Shown: piece by piece, positions 18,398 through 27,326 of the stretch
How the letters are laid out: each line of letters opens with the position of its first letter
Numbering within the stretch: the first letter of the stretch is position 1
Assembly: GCF_028728065.1 (NCBI RefSeq)
Contig: NZ_CP117811.1
Coordinates: 434,001 to 498,000 of the forward strand
Source: Lentisphaera profundi
GTDB lineage: Bacteria > Verrucomicrobiota > Lentisphaeria > Lentisphaerales > Lentisphaeraceae
Direction: 5' to 3'
DNA: 64,000 bases
The notes under the pieces: model-generated
The model's input: the letters and a program-made list of their open reading frames with translations, nothing else
Databases searched by the model: none
Told to the model about the DNA's origin: nothing
Made by a program: the position numbers and the translations under genes

Positions 18398-19486
18398 ATG
18401 AAGTCATTGTATATAGCGGCAACGAGTCAGCACGTAGGTAAAACAACAAATACATTAGGTATGTTAGCGGCTTTACAGAAGCGTGGAATTAAAGTGGGTT
18501 ATTCAAAGCCTCTTGGTCAGCAATTCCATACGGTGAATGGTAAAAGAGTTGATAAAGATGCAGTTTTATTTTCTGAGATTTTAAAAACTTTTGAATTGAT
18601 TCCCGATATTCATTCCCCGGTTATTTTGGGGCCTGGGGATACCGCAGAGCTCCTAGATGACCCCAAGACGGATGTACTGGAGAAGAAGATTCTTCATGCG
18701 GCAAAAACCCTTAATGAAGAATATGAATTTACGCTTTATGAAGGTACGGGTCACCCAGGTGTGGGCTCGGTAGTGGGGCTCTCTAATGCGAGGGTCGCAG
18801 AGTTGCTCGACGCGAAAGTTGTGCTTGTGCTCGAAGGTGGAATTGGCAATACAATTGATCGCTTGGCTTTATGTAAAGCCCTTTTTGATGCCCATGGTGT
18901 TCCCTTAGTCGGCGTTATATTAAATAAAGTACTTCCTCAAAAAATAGATAAGGTTCGTCAGTATGTGGAGCCTTGGATTGAGGCGAATGGGATGCAATTA
19001 CTCGGTTTAATGCCCTATGATGCCCAATTGGTTTATCCATCGATTAAGCATGTGGTGAAAGTTGTGAAGGGCGAAGTGATTAGCGGTGCAAAAGAGACTA
19101 TGAATACCTTAGTTCACGAAGCTTTGGCCGGAGGGACTTCTAATCCAAGTGGAGATCACCCCCCAGAGAATTTACTTTTGGTTGTAAGTCGTGGGCGCTT
19201 TTTAGAATCTTTGCACCATCAGCAAAAAGTGGCGAGTGAGCATGGCCGAGATTTAAGGTTGGCCGGAGTATTACTCACATCCAAGGGGCATATGAGTGCA
19301 AAAGCTTTGAAAATATGTGAAGAAGTAGGAATTCCTGTTGTGACAACCGAGCTCGATACTTATCAAGCGGTAGTGAAGATGAGTCACCTAGTAGCTAAAA
19401 TCGATACCAAGAGTCCCGCAAAAGTACTCCGTGCTATTGAACTTTTTGAAGAAAATATTGATATGGATAAATTACTTAGTTTATAG
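18398..19486 (+). CDS. BioD/Pta-N-like P-loop protein with DRTGG-type C-terminal domain
   Basis: 362 residues. The P-loop SQHVGKTT (residues 10-17) begins an AAA_26/dethiobiotin-synthetase-like domain to about residue 230, with YEGTGHPGVGS and VLEGGIGNTIDR. Residues about 255-355 resemble a DRTGG domain (LRLAGVLLTSKGHMS, IPVVTTELDTYQAV). The arrangement matches the N-terminal regulatory half of long phosphotransacetylases, but no PTA catalytic domain follows, so it is a stand-alone protein. The role is unknown; nucleotide-dependent sensing is plausible. It is the last gene of the six-gene operon and converges on the HEAT/coiled-coil gene 7 bases later. Confidence 0.8.
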   Translation: MKSLYIAATSQHVGKTTNTLGMLAALQKRGIKVGYSKPLGQQFHTVNGKRVDKDAVLFSEILKTFELIPDIHSPVILGPGDTAELLDDPKTDVLEKKILHAAKTLNEEYEFTLYEGTGHPGVGSVVGLSNARVAELLDAKVVLVLEGGIGNTIDRLALCKALFDAHGVPLVGVILNKVLPQKIDKVRQYVEPWIEANGMQLLGLMPYDAQLVYPSIKHVVKVVKGEVISGAKETMNTLVHEALAGGTSNPSGDHPPENLLLVVSRGRFLESLHHQQKVASEHGRDLRLAGVLLTSKGHMSAKALKICEEVGIPVVTTELDTYQAVVKMSHLVAKIDTKSPAKVLRAIELFEENIDMDKLLSL

Positions 19487-19493
19487 GCGAGAT

Positions 19494-20633
19494 CTAACGA
19501 CAGGTTATAAAGAAGGCGACGGCAATGATAACGCCGACAATGCAGCCGATGTTATTGCTTTTTTCTTCTTCTTTTTTAAAGCGTATTTTCTTTGAGCCAG
19601 ATTTCATTTTTTTTTCGAGTTCATCTTGAAGCTTGTTAATGATGATCTGTTGACCTTCAATTCTTTTGCTGAGTGCTTCTTCTTGAAGATGGCTGGAAGT
19701 CGAACTGGTATCGCTTATTTTTGATTTGTTTTCATTGGCTTTTCGCTTGAGTTCATCGTTCTGCTGAGACCAGCGTTTTTTCTCATTTCGAAAGGCTTCG
19801 TTAGTTTGTGTGAGAGTCGTTTTTAGAGTGAGAATCTCTTTTTGGAGTCCTTCAATGGCCGTGGACTGATCTTCGCTTGAGCTTTGCTGTTGTTGATTGA
19901 GGTTTTTTTGGAGATTTTCGCGTAGGGCTTGTTCTTGCTTAAAAAGATCTTCTTGTTCGGCGCGGAGGCTTTCTGAGGCCAAGAAATTATTTTTCATTTG
20001 ATCCAAAGACTTACGCAGTTTTTGATTTTCGACATCGGTGGTCATTGCGGCTTTTGGTGAAGTCTGATCTTGCTTATGTTCGAAGCTTGAATCGGAAACT
20101 ATCTCGATGGGGTCAGATACTAGATCCATAGAGTCTGACTCGGGCGCGAGTTGCGAAATATTGATGGCGTTTATTGCCGATGCTTTGAGCTCTTCGATTT
20201 CTTGTTGAACTTCGTCAAATTCAGCTTTGATCATCTCTTTGATATTGGGGTCTTTACGTTCAATATCACGCATAGCCCGTTTAGCTTCATAAGAGTTCAC
20301 ATCTTTGTCTTTATCAATATTCAGCAAGTAATGATAGGCTTTTGAGCCGCCAATTTTACCTAGCGCTTGGACTGCGTAGCGACTATTCATGCCTTTGCCC
20401 TGTGTGACTGGGAAAATGACGTCACTTGCTTGGTAGATGGCCATGTCGCCCGCTATCTTCAGACATTCCCGCTGAAGTGATTCGTCCTTCGTATTTTGAA
20501 TGAGCTTTACCACGGCATTTGTGAGCTCGAGGCTTTTTTTCGCCGTGCGAATTTTTCTTAGGGCCGTTCTCCTGACAACTATACTCAGCGAAACATCTAA
20601 TGTAGTTTGTAGTGCCTTATCTAAATTACTCAT
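19494..20633 (-). CDS. HEAT-like/coiled-coil protein with C-terminal membrane anchor
   Basis: 379 residues from the ATG at 20633, chosen because AGGAGG lies 4 bases upstream; a longer in-frame start at 20657 lacks this. Residues 1-130 look like HEAT-type helical repeats. A Ser/Asp-rich linker is followed by a long Gln/Glu/Lys-rich coiled coil (about 200-345). A basic stretch and one hydrophobic helix (IGCIVGVIIAVAFFI) end the protein in the arrangement of a tail-anchored protein. No enzymatic motif is seen. A scaffold role at the inner membrane is an inference. It is not recognised as a named family. Confidence 0.78.
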   Translation of the reverse strand: MSNLDKALQTTLDVSLSIVVRRTALRKIRTAKKSLELTNAVVKLIQNTKDESLQRECLKIAGDMAIYQASDVIFPVTQGKGMNSRYAVQALGKIGGSKAYHYLLNIDKDKDVNSYEAKRAMRDIERKDPNIKEMIKAEFDEVQQEIEELKASAINAINISQLAPESDSMDLVSDPIEIVSDSSFEHKQDQTSPKAAMTTDVENQKLRKSLDQMKNNFLASESLRAEQEDLFKQEQALRENLQKNLNQQQQSSSEDQSTAIEGLQKEILTLKTTLTQTNEAFRNEKKRWSQQNDELKRKANENKSKISDTSSTSSHLQEEALSKRIEGQQIIINKLQDELEKKMKSGSKKIRFKKEEEKSNNIGCIVGVIIAVAFFITCR

Positions 20634-20680
20634 AAATCCTCCTATTGATTTCCCCATAGTACCATAATGCAGAGCTTAGA

Positions 20681-21421
20681 TCAAATGTAGCAACGCGTGA
20701 GTCTAGGTCTCTGGCTCATTATTTGAGGAGAAACACGATGGAATTGTTTAGCAATGGCTGGTGAGCAATCAATTATCTCACAATCGGGGAAGAGTTTTTT
20801 TATCTCAGATTTAATCAAGTGATAATGAGTACAGCCTAAAGCAATCGTGTCGAGATCGACAATTTTAGTGAGTGGGTGGAGTTCTTGTGAGAGTTTTTGT
20901 GTACAGAGTGAGTTATTTCTAAAAAAGTTTTCGCTGATCTGTGCTAAATTGGCAGTGGGAATGAGGTGAGTCTCAGTATTTGTGGCAAAGTCCTCAAGGA
21001 GTTGAGCAGTGTAAGGACTATTGATAGTTGCGGGAGTCGCAAGTAAAGCAAGTTTTTTGGTTTTGCTCTGAGCGACGGCTGTTTTTATGGGCGGTACAGT
21101 TCCGATAACTGGACAAGTAAGGCTTTGTCTAAAGATCTCGAGGCCGTGAGTGCTGGCAGTGTTGCAGGCTAAGATTAGGGAAATGGGAGAGTGTAGACGG
21201 ATTTCTTCTGCGATAGTTTGAAGGTGTTCGGTAAGTTCGGTATTGCTTTTATCACCATAAGGAAAAAAACCTTGATCTTCGAGAATGACATAATTCATCT
21301 CTGGACGTAGTTTTTTACATTGCTGGTAGATGCTATGGGCGCCGGCTCCAGAGTCTAGAATGAAAACTGCGGGCTCTTTAAGACTGAGTTCAGAGAGCTT
21401 TACGAGCTTGGGCAATGTCAT
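20681..21421 (-). CDS. murI: Glutamate racemase
   Basis: 246 residues of the Asp/Glu racemase family. The N-terminal motif FILDSGAGAHS matches the DSGxGG segment, with one Gly replaced by Ala. The two catalytic Cys are in LACNTAS and LGCTHY. MurI makes D-glutamate for peptidoglycan. The gene overlaps the end of ribF by 32 bases, so coupling is likely. It is last in rbfA-truB-ribF-murI. Somewhat shorter than the typical 260-280. Confidence 0.9.
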   Translation of the reverse strand: MTLPKLVKLSELSLKEPAVFILDSGAGAHSIYQQCKKLRPEMNYVILEDQGFFPYGDKSNTELTEHLQTIAEEIRLHSPISLILACNTASTHGLEIFRQSLTCPVIGTVPPIKTAVAQSKTKKLALLATPATINSPYTAQLLEDFATNTETHLIPTANLAQISENFFRNNSLCTQKLSQELHPLTKIVDLDTIALGCTHYHLIKSEIKKLFPDCEIIDCSPAIAKQFHRVSPQIMSQRPRLTRCYI

Positions 21422-22313
21422 GCTGAATTTGTGCTTTTAGCTCCTCTGCGGAGCCGAATTTTTGTTCTGAGCGGATAAAGCTATGGATGTGGACTTGGAC
21501 TTCTTCATCATAGATGTCTTCATCGAAGTCTAGGATGTGAAGTTCAACGTGCTGAGAAGATTGTTGTTTTTCTAAAAAAGTGGGAGCGCTACCAATATTG
21601 AGTATTCCTGAGTAGCTTTGTTCGGCTATTTTTGCGTGAACCGCAAAGACACCTGAGATGGGGAGTAAAGGTATTCCGGTATCAATGTTAGCAGTGGGGG
21701 TGTTGAGTTTGGCACTAGCTAAGCCAAGGCCTTTGATGACGGGACCAGAGATTTTCCATTTGTGGCCGAGTAGTTTTTCTGCTTGATCAAAATCATGTTT
21801 CTCGAGTGCGAATCGGATGCGTGAGCTAGAAACAGCTTCTTGGTCGAGGAGGAATTCATCTACAGCATGAGTAGTGAATGATGAAGCATATTCATTTAAG
21901 AGCGCAATATTTCCTTTTCGACCAGCGCCGAAAAGCCATTGACGTCCAACGCAGAAATCACTTATCTCAATGTGTTGGAGTAAGTATTTTTCAACAAAAG
22001 CATGAGCTTCGGTCTCGGCTAAAACTTGGTTAAAATCGAGTATGACAAGGGCTTTGATACCGAGTTTTGAAAAGGTCTCCATACGTCTTTCTAGAGAGGA
22101 GAGTGTAGGAATGCATTTGCCAGTGAAGAATTCCCTTGGGTGAGGGGAAAAGCTTAAAACGATTGGGGTAGACTGATTGGCCTTCCCTTGATCGATTGCT
22201 TTCTGTAGAAGCTTGCGGTGTCCACGGTGGATGCCATCAAAGTTTCCACAGGCAATGCTGACACGATGAATGCCATGTTGACTAAGTTCCTGTAAAGAAT
22301 GACAGAGCAGCAT
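21390..22313 (-). CDS. ribF: Bifunctional riboflavin kinase/FAD synthetase
   Basis: 307 residues from the ATG at 22313, one base after the truB stop; a TTG at 22328 would add 5 residues. The N-terminal FAD synthetase domain has GNFDGIHRGHRKLL (nucleotidyltransferase HxGH-type motif), SFSPHPREFF and SSSRIR. The C-terminal riboflavin kinase domain has GPVIKGLGLASAKLNTPTANI and closing acidic motifs. It converts riboflavin to FMN and FAD in the cytoplasm. TruB-RibF adjacency is common in bacteria. Confidence 0.94.
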   Translation of the reverse strand: MLLCHSLQELSQHGIHRVSIACGNFDGIHRGHRKLLQKAIDQGKANQSTPIVLSFSPHPREFFTGKCIPTLSSLERRMETFSKLGIKALVILDFNQVLAETEAHAFVEKYLLQHIEISDFCVGRQWLFGAGRKGNIALLNEYASSFTTHAVDEFLLDQEAVSSSRIRFALEKHDFDQAEKLLGHKWKISGPVIKGLGLASAKLNTPTANIDTGIPLLPISGVFAVHAKIAEQSYSGILNIGSAPTFLEKQQSSQHVELHILDFDEDIYDEEVQVHIHSFIRSEQKFGSAEELKAQIQHDIAQARKAL

Positions 22314-22314
22314 T

Positions 22315-23052
22315 TTAGTCTTCGGCAATTTCCACTTGATCTATGGGAATGATGAGTTTCTCTACTTCAGTGCGTTCGATGGTCTTGAGGTGATCAATAG
22401 TGACCGCATTATCTAAAGAGAATTGACCGCTTTTTGTTCGGCGTAAATTACTCATATAAGCAGCTGTTTCGAGCTTTAGGCCCATATCGTAGCAGAGGAC
22501 GCGAACATAACTTCCTTTAGAGCAGTGAAGAGTGTAGTGAACTTTTGGAAGCTCAATTTTGTCGATGGTGAGGCTATGGAATGTAACGGGGCGCGCTTCG
22601 CGTTCAACCACAATTCCTTGGCGGGCTAAATCGTAAAGTTTTTTGCCGTTTTGCTTGAGGGCCGATACCATAGGAGGAGTTTGCATTTGCTCACCAGTGA
22701 AGTCGATAGCACATTGCTTAATCTGTTCTTCGGTCACATGTTCGTAGCTTGCTTCGCGAGTTGTTTCGCCTTCTTCGTCATGGGAGTCGGTTTCTCTTCC
22801 CAGAGTCATTTCTGTCACGTAGAGTTTGTCGTCGGCAGTTAGTTTACTGGCAAGCTTGGTGGCTTTGCCAATAACAATAACAATGAGTCCAGTGGCGAGT
22901 GGATCGAGCGTGCCGCAGTGGCCAACTTTATTAAAGCGGTAACGATTTCTGACGAAGTTGACAACATCGTGAGAAGTCCATTCTTTAGGTTTATCTACAA
23001 GAAGGATGCCGTCGTGATCTGGTGTAGAGTTTTTGCGTAGACGCCTACCCAT
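22315..23052 (-). CDS. truB: tRNA pseudouridine-55 synthase
   Basis: 245 residues. GILLVDKPKEWTSHDVV begins the fold, and the catalytic Asp is in HCGTLDPLATG. YDLARQG and GSYVRVLCYDMG are conserved RNA-contact segments. TruB makes pseudouridine 55 in the T-loop of tRNAs. It starts immediately after the rbfA stop (no gap) and precedes ribF. The C-terminal PUA-like part is short. Confidence 0.95.
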   Translation of the reverse strand: MGRRLRKNSTPDHDGILLVDKPKEWTSHDVVNFVRNRYRFNKVGHCGTLDPLATGLIVIVIGKATKLASKLTADDKLYVTEMTLGRETDSHDEEGETTREASYEHVTEEQIKQCAIDFTGEQMQTPPMVSALKQNGKKLYDLARQGIVVEREARPVTFHSLTIDKIELPKVHYTLHCSKGSYVRVLCYDMGLKLETAAYMSNLRRTKSGQFSLDNAVTIDHLKTIERTEVEKLIIPIDQVEIAED

Positions 23053-23412
23053 TTAATCTTCCTCTTCGTCAGGGATGTCAATTGAATCAATAAGTGAAGA
23101 AAGACGATCGGCTTGTTCAGGAGTATCATCTGCATGCCAGTGAATGACAGGAGTGAACTTCATGCGGATACGGTTACTGAGGTGATTAAAAAACTCTTCT
23201 GAGCGATCGCGAAGAAAGCGAATGACATCATCTTTTTGTTTTTGAGAGCCCATGATACTAACATAAACGTTGCAGTGTCTAAGGTCGGCGGATGTTTTTA
23301 CGCCTGTAACAGTGATAAGGCACTCGAAGCAGGGGAAAACTTCTCTAATAAATACGGCGCTCAGCTCTTTTTGGATAGTTGAATCCACGCTGCGCATTCT
23401 GTCTCTTGCCAT
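23053..23412 (-). CDS. rbfA: Ribosome-binding factor A
   Basis: 119 residues from the ATG at 23412 (MARDRMRSVDS), with AAAGGAAA upstream. An upstream in-frame codon at 23457 would add a non-conserved 15-residue leader, so it is not chosen. The KH-type fold shows in CLITVTGVKTSADLRHCNVYVS and the closing RMKFTPVIHWHADD. It helps late maturation of the 30S subunit. It is first in a four-gene unit with truB, ribF and murI; nusA and infB, frequent neighbours elsewhere, are not here. Confidence 0.92.
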   Translation of the reverse strand: MARDRMRSVDSTIQKELSAVFIREVFPCFECLITVTGVKTSADLRHCNVYVSIMGSQKQKDDVIRFLRDRSEEFFNHLSNRIRMKFTPVIHWHADDTPEQADRLSSLIDSIDIPDEEED

Positions 23413-23593
23413 GTGATTTTTCCTTTGTTGAATAAATATTGGGCAATATAGGTTCAAAGTATCGATTTCCTAATTAAGCCGAGCAAAAGAGCTGAGTATT
23501 GATAAAAGTGAACATGAGTAGTGATAATTTTTGTTAATAAAAATAGTAATGTGGAATATGCTAAGCTATGATAACTAAAATAAGGGGTTGAGA

Positions 23594-24184
23594 ATGCAGT
23601 CAGAATTTAAACATATTGAATCATTGGTTAAGCCCGGGGATTTTGTCTTTACTCGCATTGATAATGTGCTCTATAAAAAAGTGGCCGACACTAGCTGTAG
23701 TTGGAGTTCTCACGTAGGTTTGATTATTGATCAGAATGATGACGGTAGTTTTGTGGTTGCCGAGAGTAAGGTTCCGCGTTGTGTGTATTCCGACTTCGAA
23801 AATTTTGTGGAGCGTTCAGAAGGCGGTCGTGTAGAGATACGTAGATTGAAGGGAGGTCTACAAGAAGATCAGTTGCGTAAGCTTCAAGAAGAAGCGAAAT
23901 CGCGCATGGGTTCTTGGTATCACTTTCGTTTTAATTATGATAGTAAGATGCAGTTTTGTTCAAAGTTTGCTTATGATGTCTATCGCCATGGCCTAGGTAT
24001 TGAGGTGGGGAGAATAGAAACTTTTACTGAATTATTGCATAAAAATCCTCAGAGTCCTATGGGCTTTTGGAGATTGTGGTTTCTGGGACGAATTCCTATG
24101 AGCCAGAGGACGATCACGCCGGCAAGCTTGATAGAATCAAATAAACTAGAAACTGTTTATAGTAATCTCGATAAATTTAAGTAG
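23594..24184 (+). CDS. YiiX/YebB-like permuted papain-fold (NlpC/P60 superfamily) protein
   Basis: 196 residues from the ATG at 23594; AAGGGG lies 6 bases upstream, and the TTG at 23588 is a weaker option. VKPGDFVFTR opens the domain. The catalytic pair would be His40 (SSHVGLI) and Cys122 (MQFCSKF), in the permuted order of the YiiX/YebB class. No signal peptide is seen, so any amidase or lipase-like activity would be cytoplasmic or membrane-associated. The substrate is unknown. It stands alone, followed by its own terminator. Confidence 0.82.
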   Translation: MQSEFKHIESLVKPGDFVFTRIDNVLYKKVADTSCSWSSHVGLIIDQNDDGSFVVAESKVPRCVYSDFENFVERSEGGRVEIRRLKGGLQEDQLRKLQEEAKSRMGSWYHFRFNYDSKMQFCSKFAYDVYRHGLGIEVGRIETFTELLHKNPQSPMGFWRLWFLGRIPMSQRTITPASLIESNKLETVYSNLDKFK

Positions 24185-24239
24185 TTGATGCTCGGGATCG
24201 TATGCTTAAGAGTATTAGTAATCACTAATGTTTTTCATA

Positions 24240-24271
24240 GGCCTTTTCCCCAATGGGAAGAGGTCTTTTTT
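24240..24271 (+). terminator. Rho-independent terminator after the YiiX-like gene
   Basis: GGCCTTTTCCC pairs with GGGAAGAGGTC (two wobbles) across a CAAT loop, followed by six T. The remaining 24272-24476 is non-coding and leads to ilvC. Confidence 0.8.
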
Positions 24272-24404
24272 ATGAGCACCAAGATTATTTTATCCGATCT
24301 ATGCAAAGCTTTACTATTAAGCTTAGGATCACTGGGTTTAATGGCTTCGATAGAGGCAAGATAAAGTACTGAATTCTTTTTTAAAACTAGGCTAGTTTCT
24401 GCTT

Positions 24405-24432
24405 TTGAAAAACTGGTTTTGGCGTGTAAACT
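24405..24432 (+). promoter_or_regulatory. Candidate promoter for ilvC
   Basis: TTGAAA (24405-24410) and TAAACT (24427-24432) are spaced by 16 bases, about 45 bases upstream of the start. AGAGGT (24465-24470) is the ribosome-binding site. No leader peptide rich in branched-chain residues and no attenuator was seen. Confidence 0.35.
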
Positions 24433-24476
24433 GGCATGCTCTTAAAATCTAATATAATATACACAGAGGTTTATTG

Positions 24477-25946
24477 ATGAACTACTACAATACTTTGCCA
24501 CAGCGTTTGAAGCTTGAGCAATTGGGTACTTGCCGTTTTATGTCCAAGGACGAATTCAATGGCGTTGAAAAACTTAAAGGAAAGAAAATTGTTATCGTTG
24601 GTTGCGGTGCACAGGGTCTAAATCAGGGTTTAAACCTTCGCGATAGTGGTCTTGATGTATCTTACGCTTTGCGCGATGCAGCCATTGAGCAAAAGCGTCA
24701 GTCTTTTCTCAATGCAAGTGAGAATGGTTTTACAGTAGGTACTTATGAGGAAGTTATTCCTTCCGCAGACCTTATCGCTAACCTTACTCCAGATAAACAG
24801 CATACTAACGTAGTAGAGACAGTTATGCCTCTTATGAAAGACGGCTCAACGCTTCTTTACTCTCACGGCTTTAATGTTGTTGAAGAAGGGATGCAGATCC
24901 GTAAAGATATTACTGTTGTGATGGTAGCTCCTAAATCACCTGGTTCTGAAGTACGCAATGAGTACAAACGTGGTTTCGGCGTTCCTACACTTATCGCTGT
25001 TCACCGTGAAAATGATCCTAATGGTGATGGCTTAGATATAGCTAAAGCTTACTGCTGTGGTACTGGTGGCGATCGCGCTGGTGTAATTATGTCTTCTTTC
25101 GTAGCAGAAGTAAAATCAGACCTTATGGGCGAGCAAACAATTCTTTGTGGTCTTCTTCAGGCCGGTTCAATTCTTTCTTTCGACAAAATGGTTGAAGAAG
25201 GTATCGATGCAGCATGGGCCTCTAAATTTATTCAATACGGTTGGGAAACTATTACTGAAGCACTCAAGATTGGTGGTGTTAGTGGTATGGTTGACCGTCT
25301 TTCAAATCCTGCGAAAGTTAAATGTTTTGAACTTATTACTGAGTTGAAGACTATCATGCGTCCTCTTTTTGAGAAGCATATGGATGATATCATCGACGGT
25401 GATTTTTCTGAAGGTATGATGGCTGATTGGGCTAATGATGATGTGAAGCTTCTTACTTGGAGAGAAGAAACAGGTCAAACAGCTTTCGAAAAACAAGCTG
25501 CAACAGACGCAGAAATTACTGAGCAAGAATACTTCGATAAGGGTGTCCTTATGATTGCTTTCGTTGCTGCCGGTGTTGATTTGGCTTTCGACGCAATGGT
25601 TGAAGCTGGTATCAAAGAAGAGTCTGCTTACTACGAGTCACTTCACGAGACTCCATTAATTGCTAACACGATTGCACGTAAAAAACTTTACGAAATGAAT
25701 CGCGTTATTTCTGATACAGCTGAGTACGGTTGTTACCTTTTCTCACACGCATGTGTGCCGCTCTTAGCTGACTTCATTAAGTCAGTAGATACTTCAGTTA
25801 TTGGTAAAGCGTATAACGAAAATGGTTCAAACTCTGTTAACAATAAGCAGATCGTTGAGATCAACCGTGCACTTCGTGGTACTGGTTGTGAAAAAGTGGG
25901 TGCTGAGTTACGTGGTTATATGACTGCAATGAAAGAGATTATTTAA
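24477..25946 (+). CDS. ilvC: Ketol-acid reductoisomerase, long (class II) form
   Basis: 489 residues from the ATG at 24477 (AGAGGT upstream). The N-terminal NADP-binding Rossmann domain has [18 protein letters not shown]. Two KARI knotted domains follow, the duplicated architecture of the enterobacterial and plant long form, rather than the usual ~330-residue bacterial form. [21 protein letters not shown] and [11 protein letters not shown] carry metal and substrate residues. It converts acetolactate to dihydroxyisovalerate (valine/leucine/isoleucine synthesis). Codon use favours CTT, CGT, TAC and GGT, like the ribosomal genes here, suggesting strong expression. No ilvBHD genes are adjacent. 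Confidence 0.96.
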   Translation: MNYYNTLPQRLKLEQLGTCRFMSKDEFNGVEKLKGKKIVIVGCGAQGLNQGLNLRDSGLDVSYALRDAAIEQKRQSFLNASENGFTVGTYEEVIPSADLIANLTPDKQHTNVVETVMPLMKDGSTLLYSHGFNVVEEGMQIRKDITVVMVAPKSPGSEVRNEYKRGFGVPTLIAVHRENDPNGDGLDIAKAYCCGTGGDRAGVIMSSFVAEVKSDLMGEQTILCGLLQAGSILSFDKMVEEGIDAAWASKFIQYGWETITEALKIGGVSGMVDRLSNPAKVKCFELITELKTIMRPLFEKHMDDIIDGDFSEGMMADWANDDVKLLTWREETGQTAFEKQAATDAEITEQEYFDKGVLMIAFVAAGVDLAFDAMVEAGIKEESAYYESLHETPLIANTIARKKLYEMNRVISDTAEYGCYLFSHACVPLLADFIKSVDTSVIGKAYNENGSNSVNNKQIVEINRALRGTGCEKVGAELRGYMTAMKEII

Positions 25947-25970
25947 GTTTTAAACTTAAAATCTTTCAAG

Positions 25971-26004
25971 AAAGGCGAGTGCTTTGGTGCTCGCTTTTTG
26001 TTTT
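25971..26004 (+). terminator. Terminator after ilvC
   Basis: GCGAG pairs with CTCGC, extended by flanking wobbles and A-T pairs, and runs into TTTTTGTTTTT. Just before it, overlapping the ilvC stop, is a 9-base-pair palindrome TTTAAGTTT/AAACTTAAA. Confidence 0.7.
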
Positions 26005-26069
26005 TATAGGAATTTGAGTTATCTTTAGGTTCGTGGGCACAATAATTTAACAACGCAAAGGAAAATATA

Positions 26070-26438
26070 ATGAAAAAGTTAATGTTATTTGGTATGGCTT
26101 GTTTTATGGGTTCAGCTACTTATGCTGAAAGCGTAGAAGACAAAGTTTTAGCGATTATGGAAGAGATGGGTGCAGCAAAAAAACTTAAGCGCCTTGATAA
26201 GAAAAAAGATTATAAGAATGCAGATTGGAAGAAGTATTCCATGGAGCTTATTGAGCAGTATAATGGGATGAAAGATATTAAGCATGAAGAGAAAATGTTT
26301 AATGACTTTAATGCTGAGATGTTTAAAGCCCTTGAAGATTACAAAAAAGTATTGGCTGGTACAGATTACGATGCTATTGCGAAATCTTGGAAAGCAGTAG
26401 GCGCAGCCTGCAAAGCTTGTCACGAAGAGTACAAGTAA
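26070..26438 (+). CDS. Periplasmic cytochrome c, class II-like (c'/c-556)
   Basis: 122 residues with a signal peptide ending ATYA. The helical body is Lys/Glu-rich. The single heme motif CKACH (114-118) is at the extreme C-terminus, as in cytochrome c-prime and c-556 proteins. It probably shuttles electrons or binds a small ligand in the periplasm. The gene is alone, between the ilvC terminator and its own strong terminator. Partner enzymes are unknown; the long dehydrogenase at 7765-11145 is a distant candidate only. Confidence 0.88.
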   Translation: MKKLMLFGMACFMGSATYAESVEDKVLAIMEEMGAAKKLKRLDKKKDYKNADWKKYSMELIEQYNGMKDIKHEEKMFNDFNAEMFKALEDYKKVLAGTDYDAIAKSWKAVGAACKACHEEYK

Positions 26439-26454
26439 AAGAATTTTATAGATA

Positions 26455-26491
26455 TAAAAAAGGGCATCTCATTTGAGATGCCCTTTTTTTT
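26455..26491. terminator. Strong, probably bidirectional terminator
   Basis: AAAAAGGGCATCTC-ATTT-GAGATGCCCTTTTT is a perfect stem with a 4-base loop, with A-run and T-run on either side. It can end the cytochrome transcript (+) and the small membrane-protein transcript (-). Confidence 0.92.
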
Positions 26492-26503
26492 GTCGCTATA
26501 TTC

Positions 26504-26683
26504 TTAGTGAATCATAAAGACGAGAAAATAGAAGAGGGCAAAATTTACAGCAGCTAGGATACAAATGACTACCTGGCTTTCGAGGCTTAGATATTTACCT
26601 TTTACTTTGTCGATTTGAGGAGCGTCATAAAACTCGTCCTCACTTACTTCTATGTCTTCTATATGTCTTCTGTTGTGCTTCAT
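26504..26683 (-). CDS. Small single-pass membrane protein
   Basis: 59 residues from the ATG at 26683, chosen because GGAGG lies about 9 bases upstream; an in-frame start at 26755 has no such site. The first 35 residues are hydrophilic and acidic/His-containing (MKHNRRHIEDIEVSEDEFYD). The last 22 are hydrophobic (VVICILAAVNFALFYFLVF). The topology is one C-terminal transmembrane helix. No family is recognised. It is monocistronic, with a shared terminator. Confidence 0.65.
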   Translation of the reverse strand: MKHNRRHIEDIEVSEDEFYDAPQIDKVKGKYLSLESQVVICILAAVNFALFYFLVFMIH

Positions 26684-26831
26684 TACCGTTTCCTCCAGTA
26701 TGTTTCGTTTCTTCCGTACGAAGATGAAACTAATACTTTGAGCAATGTGAAGCAAGTTTTAGTTGTAAGGGTTTTGTATTAAAATAAGTTTTACTGTATT
26801 TAAAGACGCTTACTTAGTGGTGAAGAGTTGT

Positions 26832-27326
26832 TTACTTAGTGGTAATTTTTTCAAGAGTGACAAAGCTGTAGTCATAATCATTTTTGATATCAGCTTTAAA
26901 CTTTTCCCGCTCTGTTTCACGCCATTGCGTGATGTCAAATTCTGGGAAAAAGGCATCGGCGACAATCTCGGCATCAATTAATGTGAGATGGAGTGTGTCG
27001 ACTTCGGGAAAGAGGATTTCGTATATTTGAGAACCGCCAATGATGAATACTTCTGGTTCTTCGGTGCAGCTTTTTCTGACTTCATCATAGGAAGTAAAGC
27101 ATTCTACCCCTGGAATTTGAAGTTCAGGATCACGAGAGAGGATGAGGTTTCTTCTACCGGGAAGGGGGCGACCAATCGATTCGTAAGTTTTACGGCCCAT
27201 AACAATGGGTTTCCCCATAGTAACAGCTTTGAAGCGTTGGAGATCATTGCTGAGGCGCCAGGGTAGTGTGTTTTTATAGCCAATGCCACGGTTGCTTGCC
27301 ATGGCGCAGATCATGCTGGTTTTCAT
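26832..27326 (-). CDS. folA: Dihydrofolate reductase
   Basis: 164 residues. [28 protein letters not shown] forms the NADPH/folate pocket, including the LPW segment and the acidic residue in [20 protein letters not shown] and [10 protein letters not shown] bind NADPH. It reduces dihydrofolate to tetrahydrofolate. The start overlaps the thyA stop by 4 bases (ATGA), giving the classic thyA-folA pair in which FolA recycles the dihydrofolate made by ThyA. Confidence 0.96.
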   Translation of the reverse strand: MKTSMICAMASNRGIGYKNTLPWRLSNDLQRFKAVTMGKPIVMGRKTYESIGRPLPGRRNLILSRDPELQIPGVECFTSYDEVRKSCTEEPEVFIIGGSQIYEILFPEVDTLHLTLIDAEIVADAFFPEFDITQWRETEREKFKADIKNDYDYSFVTLEKITTK

